From contig JAGGNK010012559.1 of the NCBI GenBank assembly GCA_017590115.1, forward strand, positions 3,393,236 to 3,457,235: a DNA stretch of 64,000 bases, in the 5' to 3' direction. Each line of letters starts with the position of its first letter. The stretch's first letter is position 1. The translations under genes and the position numbers were made by a program. This document shows, in pieces, positions 35,101-46,703 of this stretch. The notes below the pieces were generated by a model. It ran no database searches and had not been told where the DNA came from. It worked only from the letters and a program-made list of their open reading frames with translations. This DNA is from Montifringilla adamsi. Lineage: Eukaryota > Chordata > Aves > Passeriformes > Passeridae.

Positions 35101-37959
35101 ACACAGCCCTGGGCTCTCCCAGACCCCATTCCTGCTGGAGCAGGCACAGCCAGAGCTGCCTCATCACACAGCAATCGCAAGGAACTGGTGATGCTCAAAC
35201 ACAGCTTTCCCCTCTAGGCCTTAGAACTCCGCAATCCCGTATCCAAATAATCCTTTCAGCTCATAACATATTTTTAGACATCCCATTAATATTTAACGAG
35301 ACAGCCCACAGCAAGTTAGATAGCACAGCAATTAATTTTTAAATGCTGACATTTATTACAGCATGTAAGCGCTACCTAACTTGCTGTGGGCTATCTGGAT
35401 AAATGTCAGTTAAATATCTAATAATTCCTTACAATTTAATATGAACATAAAAAAAAAAAAAGCCCTGTAATTATCCATTATTTTTAAAGTTTGATCGAGA
35501 TTTTAATTTGGGTATTTGGATTTCTCTCTCACCCATCCCTGCTTCAGCCTCTGAGGCGAAGTCATTTTTGGTAATTAATTTATACATTGATTAATTTAGT
35601 TTCATCTAATGTTTAAATCCATGCTTGGAAGGCCGGAGATACAGCAGGAAAAAAACTGATTAATGTTGCAACAGGCTGGCAGGACACCCAGCAGCCTGAG
35701 AGATGGACCTGGCATTCCCAAAGGGAAGAGAGGAGCAATTAAGAATATGCAGGAATTAGCTTTGGGAACCACCAGGGCACGGACAGGCTGAGCCTGCCCC
35801 ACATCCCACCAGCTGCCATTCCAGGTAAATTCCTCACACCTGGGTAACAACAGAGGCATTGAGAATTCCTTAACAGCTTTGGCAAGCAAATGAATTCTGA
35901 ACAAAAGATTTTTGCTTTGACAGAATAATTTAAAGTTATTTTAAATAGAAGGAAGAAAAATTTCAAATTTGTAACTCTGAAAACTTCCCTTCACAGTAGT
36001 TCAGGCGGCCTCTTCCCAACCCTGTACAAAGGGGTTTCCATGTCACAATATGGGAGTAGAAAAGATCATTTTTGCCCAGAAATTGCAGCTCAGAAGCAGC
36101 ATCTTTTCCTCCCTGAATGGTTCCCTGATTCCATGGGCAGCATGTGCAGCCACTTGTCCCATCCCACTGCTCTCAGAGCCTGATCCTGCCCAGCACCTTG
36201 TCCCACCACGGCCCAGGGTGTAAGGAGCCACTGAGGCTCTGTGGGAAACACACTGCTCTAGAAACAGCTCTGCTTGTACCTCATACATTTTCCTGTCATC
36301 TTTATTCCCTGGGTATTTTATTACTGAGGGATATTTGCATGAAAATAGAATCTTTGTTTCATAAGAATTCATCTGCTCCTGTAATGCGGTCCTGGAGGAA
36401 CTGACAATGAATGAACAAGCTGCATTTCTCATGTTCTCACATACACACAAAAAATTGCCAATTATTTAAATTATTGTATCTTTTGGAGGCTTAATTTTCC
36501 TCCACGAATTTCCTGTTCAATCAATGCCACAGTAATCCTGAGCCCTGAATGGGAAGAAGGTGCCAAGCAGTGGCTGCATGAACCAGACAGGAGATTTTCC
36601 AGGGGGTTCTGGGGTTGGGAAATCTCTGTGTTCACATTCTGCACAGCAGCTGTGACAGGACAGGGGTGACAGGAACAGCAGCAGCTTCAAGATGGGACAT
36701 AAAGAAGAGAAATTCAAGGGGTTGTGTTTTCTCTCTGTATCAAAACCTCTGGAAACATCCTTCCCCACTCCCAAGAGAGGTCTGTGCCCTCAGGGCAATG
36801 GGTGTAAATGAGCACATTCCAGTTTTTCATAAAAATAGATTACTTTGGGGAGGCTGCCCGTAACAACACACTTCTCACATGCTTCAGTTCGCAGGGATTT
36901 AATCAAAATTTTCTTTGAGATGCTTCCCAAAACCTTCACAGAAATATTGTGTTTTCCAAAGGCTGCAGGAAGAACACTTGTAATTGGAAAAAAAAGCAAT
37001 ACCAGCTTAGGAAATGAATCTGGTAAAATTCCCAATTAAAAATTGTTTTAAAAACCAAACAAAACTTTATAGAGAAGAAACCAAGCCTCACAGAAAAGGG
37101 GAAGGTTCAGATTCACTAAGAACAACTTATCAGAAGGGGTTTCCCTGTCACCTTGGTTTGCCATCCCTTCTCAAGGACCTGTGAGAGAGGATTTAAGCAG
37201 CACCATGGGGCTTTCCAGCCACAGGACCATTCCCATTAATTGTTCTTCCAGTCTGTGATGCTTCTGAACAGGCATTCTGCTCCCTTACCCTTATTTAATT
37301 GGAACAAATGTACCCATTTAGATCTACACATCTTCCAAATTTCCAGTGTCACCTGCAATTCACACCAATCCTTTATCACCTGATAAACAATCAGGTTCTT
37401 TACCTGCCTAATTCTGCCTTACTTGCTCAGAGGCTTTCCAGCTCCTGAGCCATCCAGCTTGTGCACGTGTTCATTAGCTCCATCCATTTCAGCTGTACCA
37501 CTTAATGGAGCTGAAAAAGCTGCAGTGTTCCCTCCCAGGGCAGGCTATGAGGAAGGAACCCACAGAATTCCCTGCTGCAGACACAGCTCACCAGGGACAG
37601 GGGGTAGTGACAGAGCCCAGCTCACTTCCCTGGATGAAGCTGCAAATTCTGGGCTTTTCCTGTTCAGATTTCCCCTTCTTCTTGTGTTGGCTGGGAGGTT
37701 TCAGTTCTCCTGATTTGAAAGAAAACCAAGTGGATGGATACAGGAGCAAACAGAATTAATCCAAAAACACAGACTAAAACCAGTTTCGCAGTTGTGGTGT
37801 AATGGAGGTGCTTGGGGGCAGCAATAATGAAGATATTAAGTATACAATGCTGGAGTATAAAATTTCAATAGCTAAATATCAGCTCCTGTTATCATTCCTT
37901 CCAGTTGTCCAAAATATGTCTGTGGCCTGTTTCACTTGCAAATGTACAATTATGCATAT
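35101..37959. other. Unique DNA containing a strong inverted repeat at 35.3 kb
   Basis: Apart from the hairpin below, no repeat or gene is recognised. 35220-35620 is AT-rich with GGTAATTAATTTATACATTGA and ATTAATTTAG and looks like a candidate noncoding element. 36845-37080 is AT-rich. Confidence 0.45.
35303..35392. repeat. Inverted repeat with 22-bp arms (21/22 paired), 46-nt loop
   Basis: The left arm at 35303-35324 (AGCCCACAGCAAGTTAGATAGC has one mismatch) pairs with the right arm at 35371-35392 (begins GCTACCTAACTTGCTGTG). The only mismatch is A35320 against C35375. Inside the loop, AATGCTGACATTTATTACAGCAT adds a weaker internal hairpin. The surrounding DNA is AT-rich and not part of a recognised transposon. 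It could be a structured RNA, a foldback element or a chance palindrome; with 21 paired bases, chance is unlikely. Confidence 0.8.
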
Positions 37960-38180
37960 CCGGGAAGAATTTCTTCATGGAAAGGGTGGTGAGACAGTGG
38001 AATGGGCTGCTCAGAGTGGAGTCCCCACCCCTGGAGGTGTCCAAGGAAGGGCTGAATGTGACACTCAGTGCTCTGGGCTGGGGACAAGGTGGGAATCAGC
38101 CACAGGCTGGACTCAATGACCTTGGAGACCTTTTCCAACCTCAACGATTCTGATTTTCTGCATTAAAAAAAAAAAAAAAA
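37960..38180 (+). mobile_element. CR1 LINE 3' fragment with an A-rich end
   Basis: Reads GGGAAGAATTTCTTCATGGA, GAATGGGCTGCTCAGAGTGG, GTCCCCACCCCTGGAGGTGT and ends CCAACCTCAACGATTCTGAT. A pure A run of about 16 bases (38165-38180) follows within 10 bp of the tail. CR1 normally ends in short ATTCT-type repeats, not poly-A. Confidence 0.9.
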
Positions 38181-38378
38181 CAAGCACAGCCACTGGCACG
38201 GACAGAGCATTTGGCTGTTGGTTACCAACAGGGCAGAGCCAAAATCAGCAGCTCCATTGGAGCTAGGGGGGCTGCAGAAGCTTCTGCCACAATAACATTG
38301 CATCCCCTCACCAGGACACTGCTGAGGGGCTGAAGTGCAGCAGGGGCAGTGTCAGGGTTCATCTGATCCCACTCATCC
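38181..38378. other. Unique spacer with a 17-bp palindrome
   Basis: CTGTTGGT-T-ACCAACAG at 38215-38231 is a perfect 8-bp inverted repeat around one base. Otherwise nothing recognised. Confidence 0.5.
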
Positions 38379-38810
38379 TGATGTCTTTTCTGGGGCTACC
38401 TAAAACAGAGGCCAGACAAAATTAAGGGAGTAAAAAGCAGTTATATTTATTGAAGGGCCTTCAGGGATATTTCGGACAGACAAAGCCCCCTAGGGGCTAC
38501 ACCCAAAATAGACAACAGGCTGTGTTTTCATATTCTTACAAGTTTGGGCCATTTGCATACTGGGGGTTCATCTTCCAATACAGGTTCAGCTAATGAAGTC
38601 ATTTACCCCAAGTTTGCTCCCCCAACTCACTTTTGTTTCCATCTCTCAGGGCCTGAGGCAGTGAGGCCAGGCCTAGATTCCCAGGCCGGGAGAGGAATTG
38701 TTGTGTCTGCCCAAAATGGGAAAGCAGCAGCTCACACTGCGAATGGAGTTTGGAGAATTCCAGGACAACACGTTTATGAAGAATATAAAGGCCGAAATCC
38801 CGAGGCATCA
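38379..38810 (-). mobile_element. Solo LTR, subfamily A (copy A2)
   Basis: Begins TGATGTC and ends GGCATCA. In sense it has an intact octamer (plus-strand ATTTGCAT at 38551-38558), a mutated TATA box (TTCTTACAAG in place of CTTTTATAAG) and AATAAA (TTTATT 38446-38451). It is shorter than its siblings because of small deletions, and flanks show no target duplication. Confidence 0.9.
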
Positions 38811-39577
38811 GTCTGAATTCCACCCTGCACCCCCGGGCCCAGGCTCACTCCCGGCTGCCTCCCTGTGATCTCCCTGATTTCCCTCCGGCCTGCCCTGCTC
38901 GCAGGGCCGTGATGAGCCAGCAGCAGGCTTAACCTTTTCCAAAGGGCATCCCCCTCATCATGCACCATTTCCAGCACTTCACAGAGCACGTCCCAGAGGG
39001 CTGGGAGACGAGGCTGTGCGAGCAATAACCTTTGAAAGCCTCTGAGTCTGTCGGGCCCACAAATTACTAAATTAATGGTCTGCCTTACCTTTGGAAAAGG
39101 CAAACAGAGGCAGCAAGGAATGTGAGCAGTCAGCTTAAAGGGAATGAGAGCCATTTCATGCATCTCTCCTGTCACTGGACTGTTTAATTTCAGCAAAGGA
39201 TTCACTGAACTCTGATGAAGAGCAGTAGCTGCCCTGGGATTTGTAAGATGGATCTGACACAGGAAAACATGTTTCCTGCCGTAATCCAGATTAATCACCC
39301 TGTCCATGTCTCAGGTCCCCTCTGCCACTTGCTGACAGACTCCACAGCTCTGCAGCTGCTGCTGCCTCCTCCTGGGAGAGCCTCCCTCTTACTCCAGAGG
39401 GGACCAGTAACAATGGGGAGATGTTGGTGTGCACTGAAAGTCTTAATAATGAAACTCCAGCCTACGAAAAATTACTGGATGTGCTGCCACATCCTGCACA
39501 TGCTCACCCACTGCCTTTGGGAAACATGGAACATGTGGAATAGGAAGAGGAAACAGTCTGGAGTGTCTGTGTCTTAC
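38811..39577. other. Unique DNA
   Basis: Nothing recognised. The 177-codon minus-strand frame at 38774-39307 and the 165-codon plus-strand frame at 39215-39712 have no recognisable domain; the first starts in the LTR and the second runs into the 139-bp repeat. Confidence 0.5.
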
Positions 39578-39716
39578 TTGCTTCAAGGTCCTCAAAGAGG
39601 GTGCAACAGGAACAACCAGGCCTTCACTTCTAATTTTTTGGTATTTCCTCCCTCAGAATCCCATTCCTGCACTCAGTGGAACCACAGCAAGGCAGAACTG
39701 GGTCAGGTGTGAACTG
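39578..39716 (+). repeat. 139-bp dispersed repeat, copy 2
   Basis: The partner of 34160-34298: same orientation, offset exactly 5418 bp, two substitutions. The acceptor-like TTTCCTCCCTCAG and donor-like CAG|GTGTGA are both conserved. Flanks differ from those of copy 1. Confidence 0.93.
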
Positions 39717-39854
39717 ATCCTTGGAGCAGGCAGAGCATGACCAGGAAAATTCTCCTCCTACCTCAGCCACCCAGAGAGGAAAACCCCTGATTAGGGATCA
39801 AGGAATCCCAGAGGACATTCACCCCCAGCCAGCAATGCTTCAGTAGAGTGTGGG

Positions 39855-40100
39855 CTGCAGGCATGAGAGGAAATGGCTCCAAGCTGTGCCAGGAGAGGTT
39901 TAGATGAGATATTAGACAACATTTTTTTCACAGAAAAGGTCATAAAACATTGGCACAGGCTGCCCAGGGCATTGGTAGAGTCTCCATCCTGGGAAGTGTT
40001 CAAAAAACATGTGGATGTGGCACTTGGTTTCGTAGTGAATAGGGGTTGATAGTTGGATTTGATGTCTCAAAGGTCTTTTCCAGGATTCTGTGATTCCACC
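39855..40100 (+). mobile_element. CR1 LINE 3' fragment, diverged subfamily
   Basis: Reads TGAGAGGAAATGGCTCCAAG, CTGTGCCAGGAGAGGTTTAG, CATTGGCACAGGCTGCCCAG and ends AGGATTCTGTGATTCCA. The AGCTGTGCCAGGGGAGGTTTAG motif belongs to a different CR1 subfamily from the AGGACAAGGGGGAATGG type at 18361. Confidence 0.92.
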
Positions 40101-42096
40101 TCTGGATGTGCACTGACAGACCCCTCTGCTGCCAGCCCAGCTTTAGGAACATATTAAAAAGCTTCATGGTGGCACAGGGTAAGAAAATAAGCACAGATCA
40201 GGGTATTTCTTGTTGTTTTCAAGTTTTTCTGTTATTTTGATTCTGAAGGCTGGCCACATCACCTGGTTCAAAGGAAACCTGTCCCTCTCTACTGCCTGTG
40301 ATGGTAATTCATCAGCACATCCCTCCAAAGGAAACACAGCACCATGGGAATGGATAAATACATGAACATCTGAAAAATGTATGTTGTAATTCACCAACAG
40401 ATTCAAATCATCGCCGGGAGCCTCTTGGTTCCGACAGTGCTTCCCTAAGGCTGTTCAATTCTACAACCCTAAAATCCTGAGCTTGAATCTCTGTGGGGCA
40501 CAGGAAGGGGCCAGAGCTGCAATTTAAACACTGCACATGCACACTGTGGCTCCAGGATGAATTCTGTAGATGAGGACAGGACAGGAGCTGTGGCACTGAT
40601 GGCAGAGCTACGTGGGAGGGACTGTCACATCACCTGGCACCACAGTGACGGGTACAACCAGCTCCTTCAGGGCTCTCCAGAGCAGCTGCTGGCAACTGAG
40701 CCACATGAAATATTCACTAGCGTGTTAGAGTCTTACAGTCAAAGAGCAGGCAGTGGAAAGCCGATATAAACAGCAAAAAGAGGAGAAGTATCTTTAAAGA
40801 ATATATTTTTAGGAAGTATTTTGGGACTTGTGGAAGTTTTGGAGTTTTCCCAGGGGAATGTGCAAACACGAGTATCTGTGAGCAGCTCATGTGAGTCACT
40901 TGGCCTTCCCAGATACCCTGAGTGATGGAGCTGGTGCCATATTTGGGGTATTTTTTTCTCAGATGCCCTTTATTCTACCCTTGTCCCCAGTCTGGGGCAC
41001 AACTGAGTGCCAAGGCTCTTCTCACACCAGACACAGGAAATTCTTTGGTTTCAAACTTTCTCTGCCCAAATCCAATGTCAGCCCTTCCCTGCACCTGATT
41101 AATTGTGCTGATCACTTCACCTAGTGCTAATCAGAGCAGTGAAATGTTCCTCATTGTTAAACAGAGTGATTAATTACCAGGATTGCCAGGGAAGTCTGCC
41201 ACCAGCAGCATAAATTCACAGAGCATGTTTGGAAGCATTTGCCAGTGGCAGAGCCTGAGGAGTAAAATACTGCCTGGTTATTTGTCTTCCCCCATCACAT
41301 GGCAAGAGCAGCAGCCACTGGAGAGGGAGCTCAGGCCTTTGTTGATTTAAATTATTGTGAAACCAGCAGTATAACACAAGGATTTATTGTGATAGATTTG
41401 ATTCAATGAGAACATGCCAAAAGCTGTCCCCGAGGCTGCTGTAACCTGTGGTGACTCCTCAGGCCCAGCACACTAGACTCCAGCACTCCCACTCAGAGCA
41501 TCCAAATGTGCAAAAAATTTGAAACTCAAGTAAGGCTCAAAGTCCAACTCAGAGGGCAGCTACAAAACAATCCCCATAAACCACTGTAAAAGCTGATGTT
41601 TAAGCCCATTTTTTTTCCCCTGGTTTGGGAATCAAGTAAAGAAATTACTGAGGAAATTATTTTTCCAAATCTCAACCTAACAGAAACATTCCCTTAAATT
41701 TGAATTTTGTTATTTCATTTGAAGTGGCAGATTTGCCTTTGCTCATCCTTGGTTACTTTTTGCATATATATGCACACAACAGGGTAAAATCCTTGTTCCA
41801 AGAGCAGACACCCTAAGAGGAGGAGAAGGAGGAGGTGTCTGCTGGCAGCTGTTGGAGCATCTGGTCCTTTTTAACCAACGGGTACCTTCTCATTCCATGA
41901 GATGGTGGAGGCAACAACACGTGTCTGGCTGCTGCCTCTGAACTTCTGCATAAAACCATCAAAGCAATTTTCTCATCTACACCTGGATCAGGTGTGTGAG
42001 ATCTTTCAGCCATGCTCCCATCCTGACCTGACCCACAGCATTCCCAGAGGTGACTTTGTCCTTCACAGTCCCTCAGGCCTGAGCACAGACTGACAG
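40101..42096. other. Unique noncoding DNA
   Basis: No element or gene recognised over 2 kb. 40780-40830 and 41640-41720 are AT-rich. Frames are short and unrecognised. Confidence 0.5.
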
Positions 42097-42338
42097 AAAG
42101 AATCCCAGAGTGGTTTGGGTTGGAAAGAACATTAAAGCCAATCCAGTTCCACCCCCTGCCATGGGCAGGGGCACCTTCCACTATCTCAAGTTGCTCCAAG
42201 TCCCATCCAACCTGGCCTTGGACACTTCCAGGGATCCAGGGGCAACCACAGCTTCTCTGGGCACCCTGTGCCAGGGTCTTCCCACCCTCACAGGGAAGAA
42301 TTTCTTCCTAATATTCTATTTGAATATTCAGTTTGAAA
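42097..42338 (-). mobile_element. CR1 LINE 3' fragment
   Basis: Starts AGAATCCCAGAGTGGTTTGG and continues CCCTGCCATGGGCAGGGGCA, CATCCAACCTGGCCTTGGAC and ACCCTCACAGGGAAGAATTT. A clear antisense CR1 3' end. Confidence 0.95.
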
Positions 42339-45294
42339 TTCCTTCCTTTCCCTGGAGCCCAAAAGCCTGCCACCAGCAGTGCCCACCATGGCAGTCCTTG
42401 GGCACAGCAGTACAGCTGAGCCCCCACAGAGACAGTCTCAGAAGCACCAGAGAATCACTGGATGGTATTTCCACAAGGACACTAAAAACCAGTGTCAGGA
42501 AAGACTAACCCTGCCTGTAAGAGCAGGCTCACAGCTCCCTAAGAAAAGCTCAATTCCAGCATTCTCCCTGGGGGAACAGTGTCCAGCAAACATGTTTCTG
42601 AGCCTGAGTGTGCTCTGAGCAAACAGTGCCCAGCTGTCTCTGCCTGCTGAGATGATGCACTGCTGCTTGCACACTTGAGGGAACACTGCTCATCCATCAC
42701 CTGCCTGTCCCCACCAGAGTTGTGGCTGGCTAAAAAAAAAAAAGCCAGCAGGCTCTGAGAGCCTTCTTGGGGGAATGACAGGCCCCACAGGCTGGGAGAA
42801 ACCAGCCAAGGTTGTTTTGCTGCCTGTGTCAGGAAAATTATGGAAGGCACTGCAATGTGAGCAGCTGGAGCCCAGCAGAGCTGCCAAGCATCCAGCTAGG
42901 CAGCAGTAACGGGTTTATTAAAACCCAGGCAAAAAAGCTGAAGTCCAGAGACTCAGTAAATATCTTCAGAAACTTCCTGGGACACTGCCAGAAAGGCATC
43001 CTCAGGAGCAGCTGGAAACAGAAGATGACATCTGGTGTGAGAGGAGCCCTTTGGGAAGCCCTGCATGCCCCAGGATGCTGTGCCTGCTGTGCAGAGCTGG
43101 TGTGGCTGCTGGACAACTGCCCCAAGCCCTTGGAGCCCTCCGAGGCAGATCAGCCTGGAACAGCCCAGGATCCAGCCCTGCATCTTGGGCAGGAAGGCAG
43201 CAGGCTGGGATTCACTGTGAAGCTTTAGGATTTCAAGAATTCATGTATTAAATGGTTGTGACTATGAATGAGCACAAAATATTGCTTTGTTCTGCAGTTA
43301 GACGGGAATTTGCTTGTACACCAGTGCCAGAAGACTGTGGTAATTAAGTGGTTGTTTGGGCTGGAACTCACCCAAGCCGCGAGCAAGGTTTTTGGAGAGA
43401 ACCTGTACATTTTCCCAAAGCACCATCAGGATGTGAATAGGCCTCGATTACAACCTGAGCCATAGAGGAAACCCCAGGTTCTTCACAGGCTCCAGAGCTG
43501 CCCCACTGGGACGGGTCCAAGAGGCAGCAGGAACAGATGACACTGATGGCCTTGGTCACATCCCCACGTCACAGGAGGATCTGGACTATTCAAATGCAGG
43601 ATGGCAGGACTCCTACTAGTGACAGAGTGAGAGCCATTTCAATGTTGCCATGCTTCAACAGTACAATGCACAGTTCAAGCCATCTAAGCATTTTCCAGAA
43701 CATTCATTTTGATCTCATCTCAGAAAGCTGAGGAGCAGGGACATGCTACAGGGGCAGGCACAACAGGAGGGACATCCCCAAGCAGACTTGGAATGGGAAA
43801 GCACATCCCCCCTTCCTGCCAGCTCCTCCTGACTGTTCTTCAGAGGCTGAGCTCAACATTTGCACAACACAATTCACCATTGGACTTTATGATCCTTAAG
43901 GTCTTTGGTTCCATGAGAACTTCAGGCTAGGGAGTTAGAGTGGGGCTATGCCCTGAACAGTAAAAAAGGAGGGTGGTTTCATAGATTACCCAGCAACAGT
44001 TAATTCAGGTTTGTCAGGCTTGTCAAATCTCCTGGAGTCAGAAAAATCAGGATATGTTTTCTACATCTCTCTTCACTAGGAATGCTGCTCTGGTTGAGCC
44101 AAATCTGTTTTAGCAGGCTGGGACACCCCTCATTCATCCCAGGATCCAGCAAGTCCCATGCAAGAAGGATCAAAGCCTTCAGAGGTGGTCAGTCCCTCCC
44201 ATGGGACATGGCCTGAACTGACACAGATGGAACAAGTTTTAGACGACATTTGCATCTTTCTTTCTTTTGCTTGTGACAGCAAAAGGACTTCCTGCTGTCA
44301 AAAAGAATTTCAAGTCGTTTAAATCCACAGAAGAATTGAGGATTAAAAGGTAGAAGTTGTCAGCCTGGTGTTTTAAGCTCATCCTGCCTCCCCCCTCGTG
44401 AACCTCCTGTGCAGTGCTGAAATGCCTCCAGTGATTATGTTTGTAAGCATGGAAGACACAGGGAAAAAAATTGATTACACAGTGATAATAGGAATATGCT
44501 AGATGTTTAGGTGTCAAATGAAACATAATTCTGAAGAATATTTTTGCCTTTAGAATAATACATCATCTTCCCAAACCGCCACAAGCTCCCCTGTTATTAA
44601 TACTCTTCTGAACGACTACAATTGAAATGATAATGCGTTTCTAAATTAATATTGCATCTTCCCATTTCAGTATCTGATGAGCTGTATCAAAACTTCATTA
44701 AATCACTCCCTGTTTTGCCAGCTCCAGCTCATACTCGGGCCTGTGAAACACATCTGCCTCCACACCAGCCCGTGCTCCGAGGCACGCGCCGCCAACGCCA
44801 ACGTGTGATCAACTGCACTAATGGGACAAATAACAGAGCTAATGAGGTGGCTTGCAGGACGTGACAAAAACATTTTAGGCAGCTAAATAAATATCAGATG
44901 CAAAATTAGGAGGTGTATCAACAAATGACTTCATGATTAGCTAAGAGCTCTCTTTGGGAAGCTCTGTGGTGTTCCCCCAACAATTTCACGTCAGGAGTAA
45001 TGAAATTGTTCTTGTAGATTTGGCATTTGGGGTATAATCTTCCCTTTCTTTTAGGGGTGCAGTACATTTAAAAACATTTCCAGTATTACAATGCACTTAT
45101 TTTTATGCTGACTCCCACTATCGCAGTCACTCCACCCTGCCCCATCACAGAGACAGCCATTCCCAGATCCCACCCAGCCAAGGCTGCTCCCATCCCAGGC
45201 CTCCTGCCACCTCTCTCTGGGGGAAATGCCAACTCTTACACCCCTAAAACAGCACCGGGACAGGCTCCCCCACAGCAGCGAGTTCTGCAGCCTC
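42339..45294. other. Unique DNA
   Basis: No element or gene recognised with confidence. 43885-43915 (TTGGACTTTATGATCCTTAAGG) vaguely resembles a CR1 tail but is too short to call. A small hairpin with an all-A loop is at 42725-42749. 44530-44900 is AT-rich with ATTATTAATACTC, AATTAATATTGC and a CpG-bearing segment near 44770-44810; a possible regulatory element. Confidence 0.45.
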
Positions 45295-45390
45295 TCAGAA
45301 TCAGCCAGGTTGGAAAAGACCTCCAAGATCATCGAGTCCAACCTGTGACCAAATCCCACCTCATCAACCAGACCAGAAGGAGCTCCCTCA
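45295..45390 (-). mobile_element. CR1 LINE 3' terminal fragment
   Basis: Reads CAGAATCAGCCAGGTTGGAA, AAGACCTCCAAGATCATCGA and GTCCAACCTGTGACC, the antisense CR1 tail. Homology fades after about 95 bp. Confidence 0.88.
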
Positions 45391-45949
45391 GCCCTGCCCT
45401 GATGGCTCAGCTTTGAGGGGCAAATGAGAATTCAGCTGTGGGATCAAATGAACATCCTTCAACAGGAAAACCATTAGGTCAGGGTTAATTAATGAGAGAA
45501 CAATTTCAATAGTTGTAAAAAACTTCAAACCCCAGCACTGCCTCAGCCACTGCTCTCTCTTTGTTTTTGTTTGTTAGAAGTGGCTGCAGTTAAGCTCTGT
45601 GTGCCAAGCCAGGACTATACCTGGAGTTTAAATTAAACCAGTGCCTGCCAAGAGATCCAGCTAATTCATTTAAATTCTCATTTCAAGGAAGACATTTCAT
45701 TTCAAGTTTGAAACATAATTACTTGGTCAGAGCCCAGGAGACCACACCACTTTCAAGTGAAGTGATTGTGATTTCCAACCTCCAGTTGAGGATTCTTGTC
45801 ACCAAGATAACCACGAGGCTTCAGGGATGTAACCAAATAAGTCACTAATCTGAACATTTTTACTCTAACACTTCAAGGAAAAGATTGCAGAGTACTCCAA
45901 CATCACCGCCACAAATCTTTACCTTCTTTTTGCACATCTGGATGTTTGG
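45391..45949. other. Unique spacer DNA
   Basis: Nothing recognised. Confidence 0.5.
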
Positions 45950-46118
45950 AAACTTTTCTCCACCCAAAGGGCTGCCCAAGGCAGTCCCCATCCCTGGGGG
46001 GAATTAAAATCCATGTAGATGTGGCACTTGGGAACGTGGGTCAATGCTGGCCTTAGCAGTGCTGGGGGAACTCGATGGCCTTAGAGGGCTTTTCCAGCCC
46101 TGAGATTCTGTAAGATTT
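45950..46118 (+). mobile_element. CR1 LINE 3' fragment
   Basis: Reads GTCCCCATCCCTGGGGGGAA, TCCATGTAGATGTGGCACTT and ends TTTTCCAGCCCTGAGATTCT. Same subfamily as the copy at 48725 (GATGTGGCACT motif). Confidence 0.9.
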
Positions 46119-46579
46119 TACACACCCTTTCAGAAAGAACTCTCAAGGCTAATTTTTCTTTTTGAGACTCTTCCCCCATGTCAGTGTTCCCCCTCTACCC
46201 CATGGGGGCACACAGGGCAACGTGCAGCCTGGTTGATCAGGGCTCGAGGTCCCAGCAGCTCCAAGCAGAAAAAGCCATAAAATCAATTTGCAGTAAGGAC
46301 TAAAAATTGATTTTTCTAAAGTTGCTGTGTAGTGCAAGTTCAAGTGATGGGACTGAGACTCTACAAAAATAGATCATCTGGTAATTTGCATTAATGAGGC
46401 TTAACAGTGTTTGTCAGAGAGTGATTAAGAAACTGTGCACCAGTCCCCACCTCCAGCAGCAGCACAGACATGTTATTGGGGTGCTCAAAGGCAGCAGAGC
46501 ACCCACACAGCAGCCACTCCCCCTCCAGCCTTTTGGGGAGCAGCACACACGAATTCCAGCCTGGTGTAATTGTGCCTTT
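46119..46579. other. Unique spacer DNA
   Basis: Nothing recognised. Confidence 0.5.
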
Positions 46580-46703
46580 CAAAATCCCACCCAAAGAGCC
46601 ACAGCCATCAGTTTTCCATCCAAAATCCCTGCTAAAGATGCACGGCCTTCGATTTCCCATTCAAAATGTCTGGTCCCAAAGAGCCGTGGCCACCACTTCC
46701 CCC
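46580..46703 (+). repeat. Diverged tandem repeat, 41-bp period, three copies
   Basis: CAAAAT begins units at 46580, 46621 and 46662, 41 bp apart. Each unit carries AAAGA about 12-16 bp later, then a GCC block and a TTTCCCAT or TTCC block. Many substitutions show the array is old. It lies in the 174-codon frame at 46394-46918, which I do not regard as a gene. Confidence 0.75.

Noticed and set aside
38774..39307. 177-codon minus-strand frame
   Set aside because: It ends inside an LTR and shows no known domain; overlapped by an unrelated plus-strand frame at 39215-39712.
43885..43915. Possible CR1 tail (TTGGACTTTATGATCCTTAAGG)
   Set aside because: About 30 bp, with no upstream CR1 body and a poor tail; too short to separate from chance.
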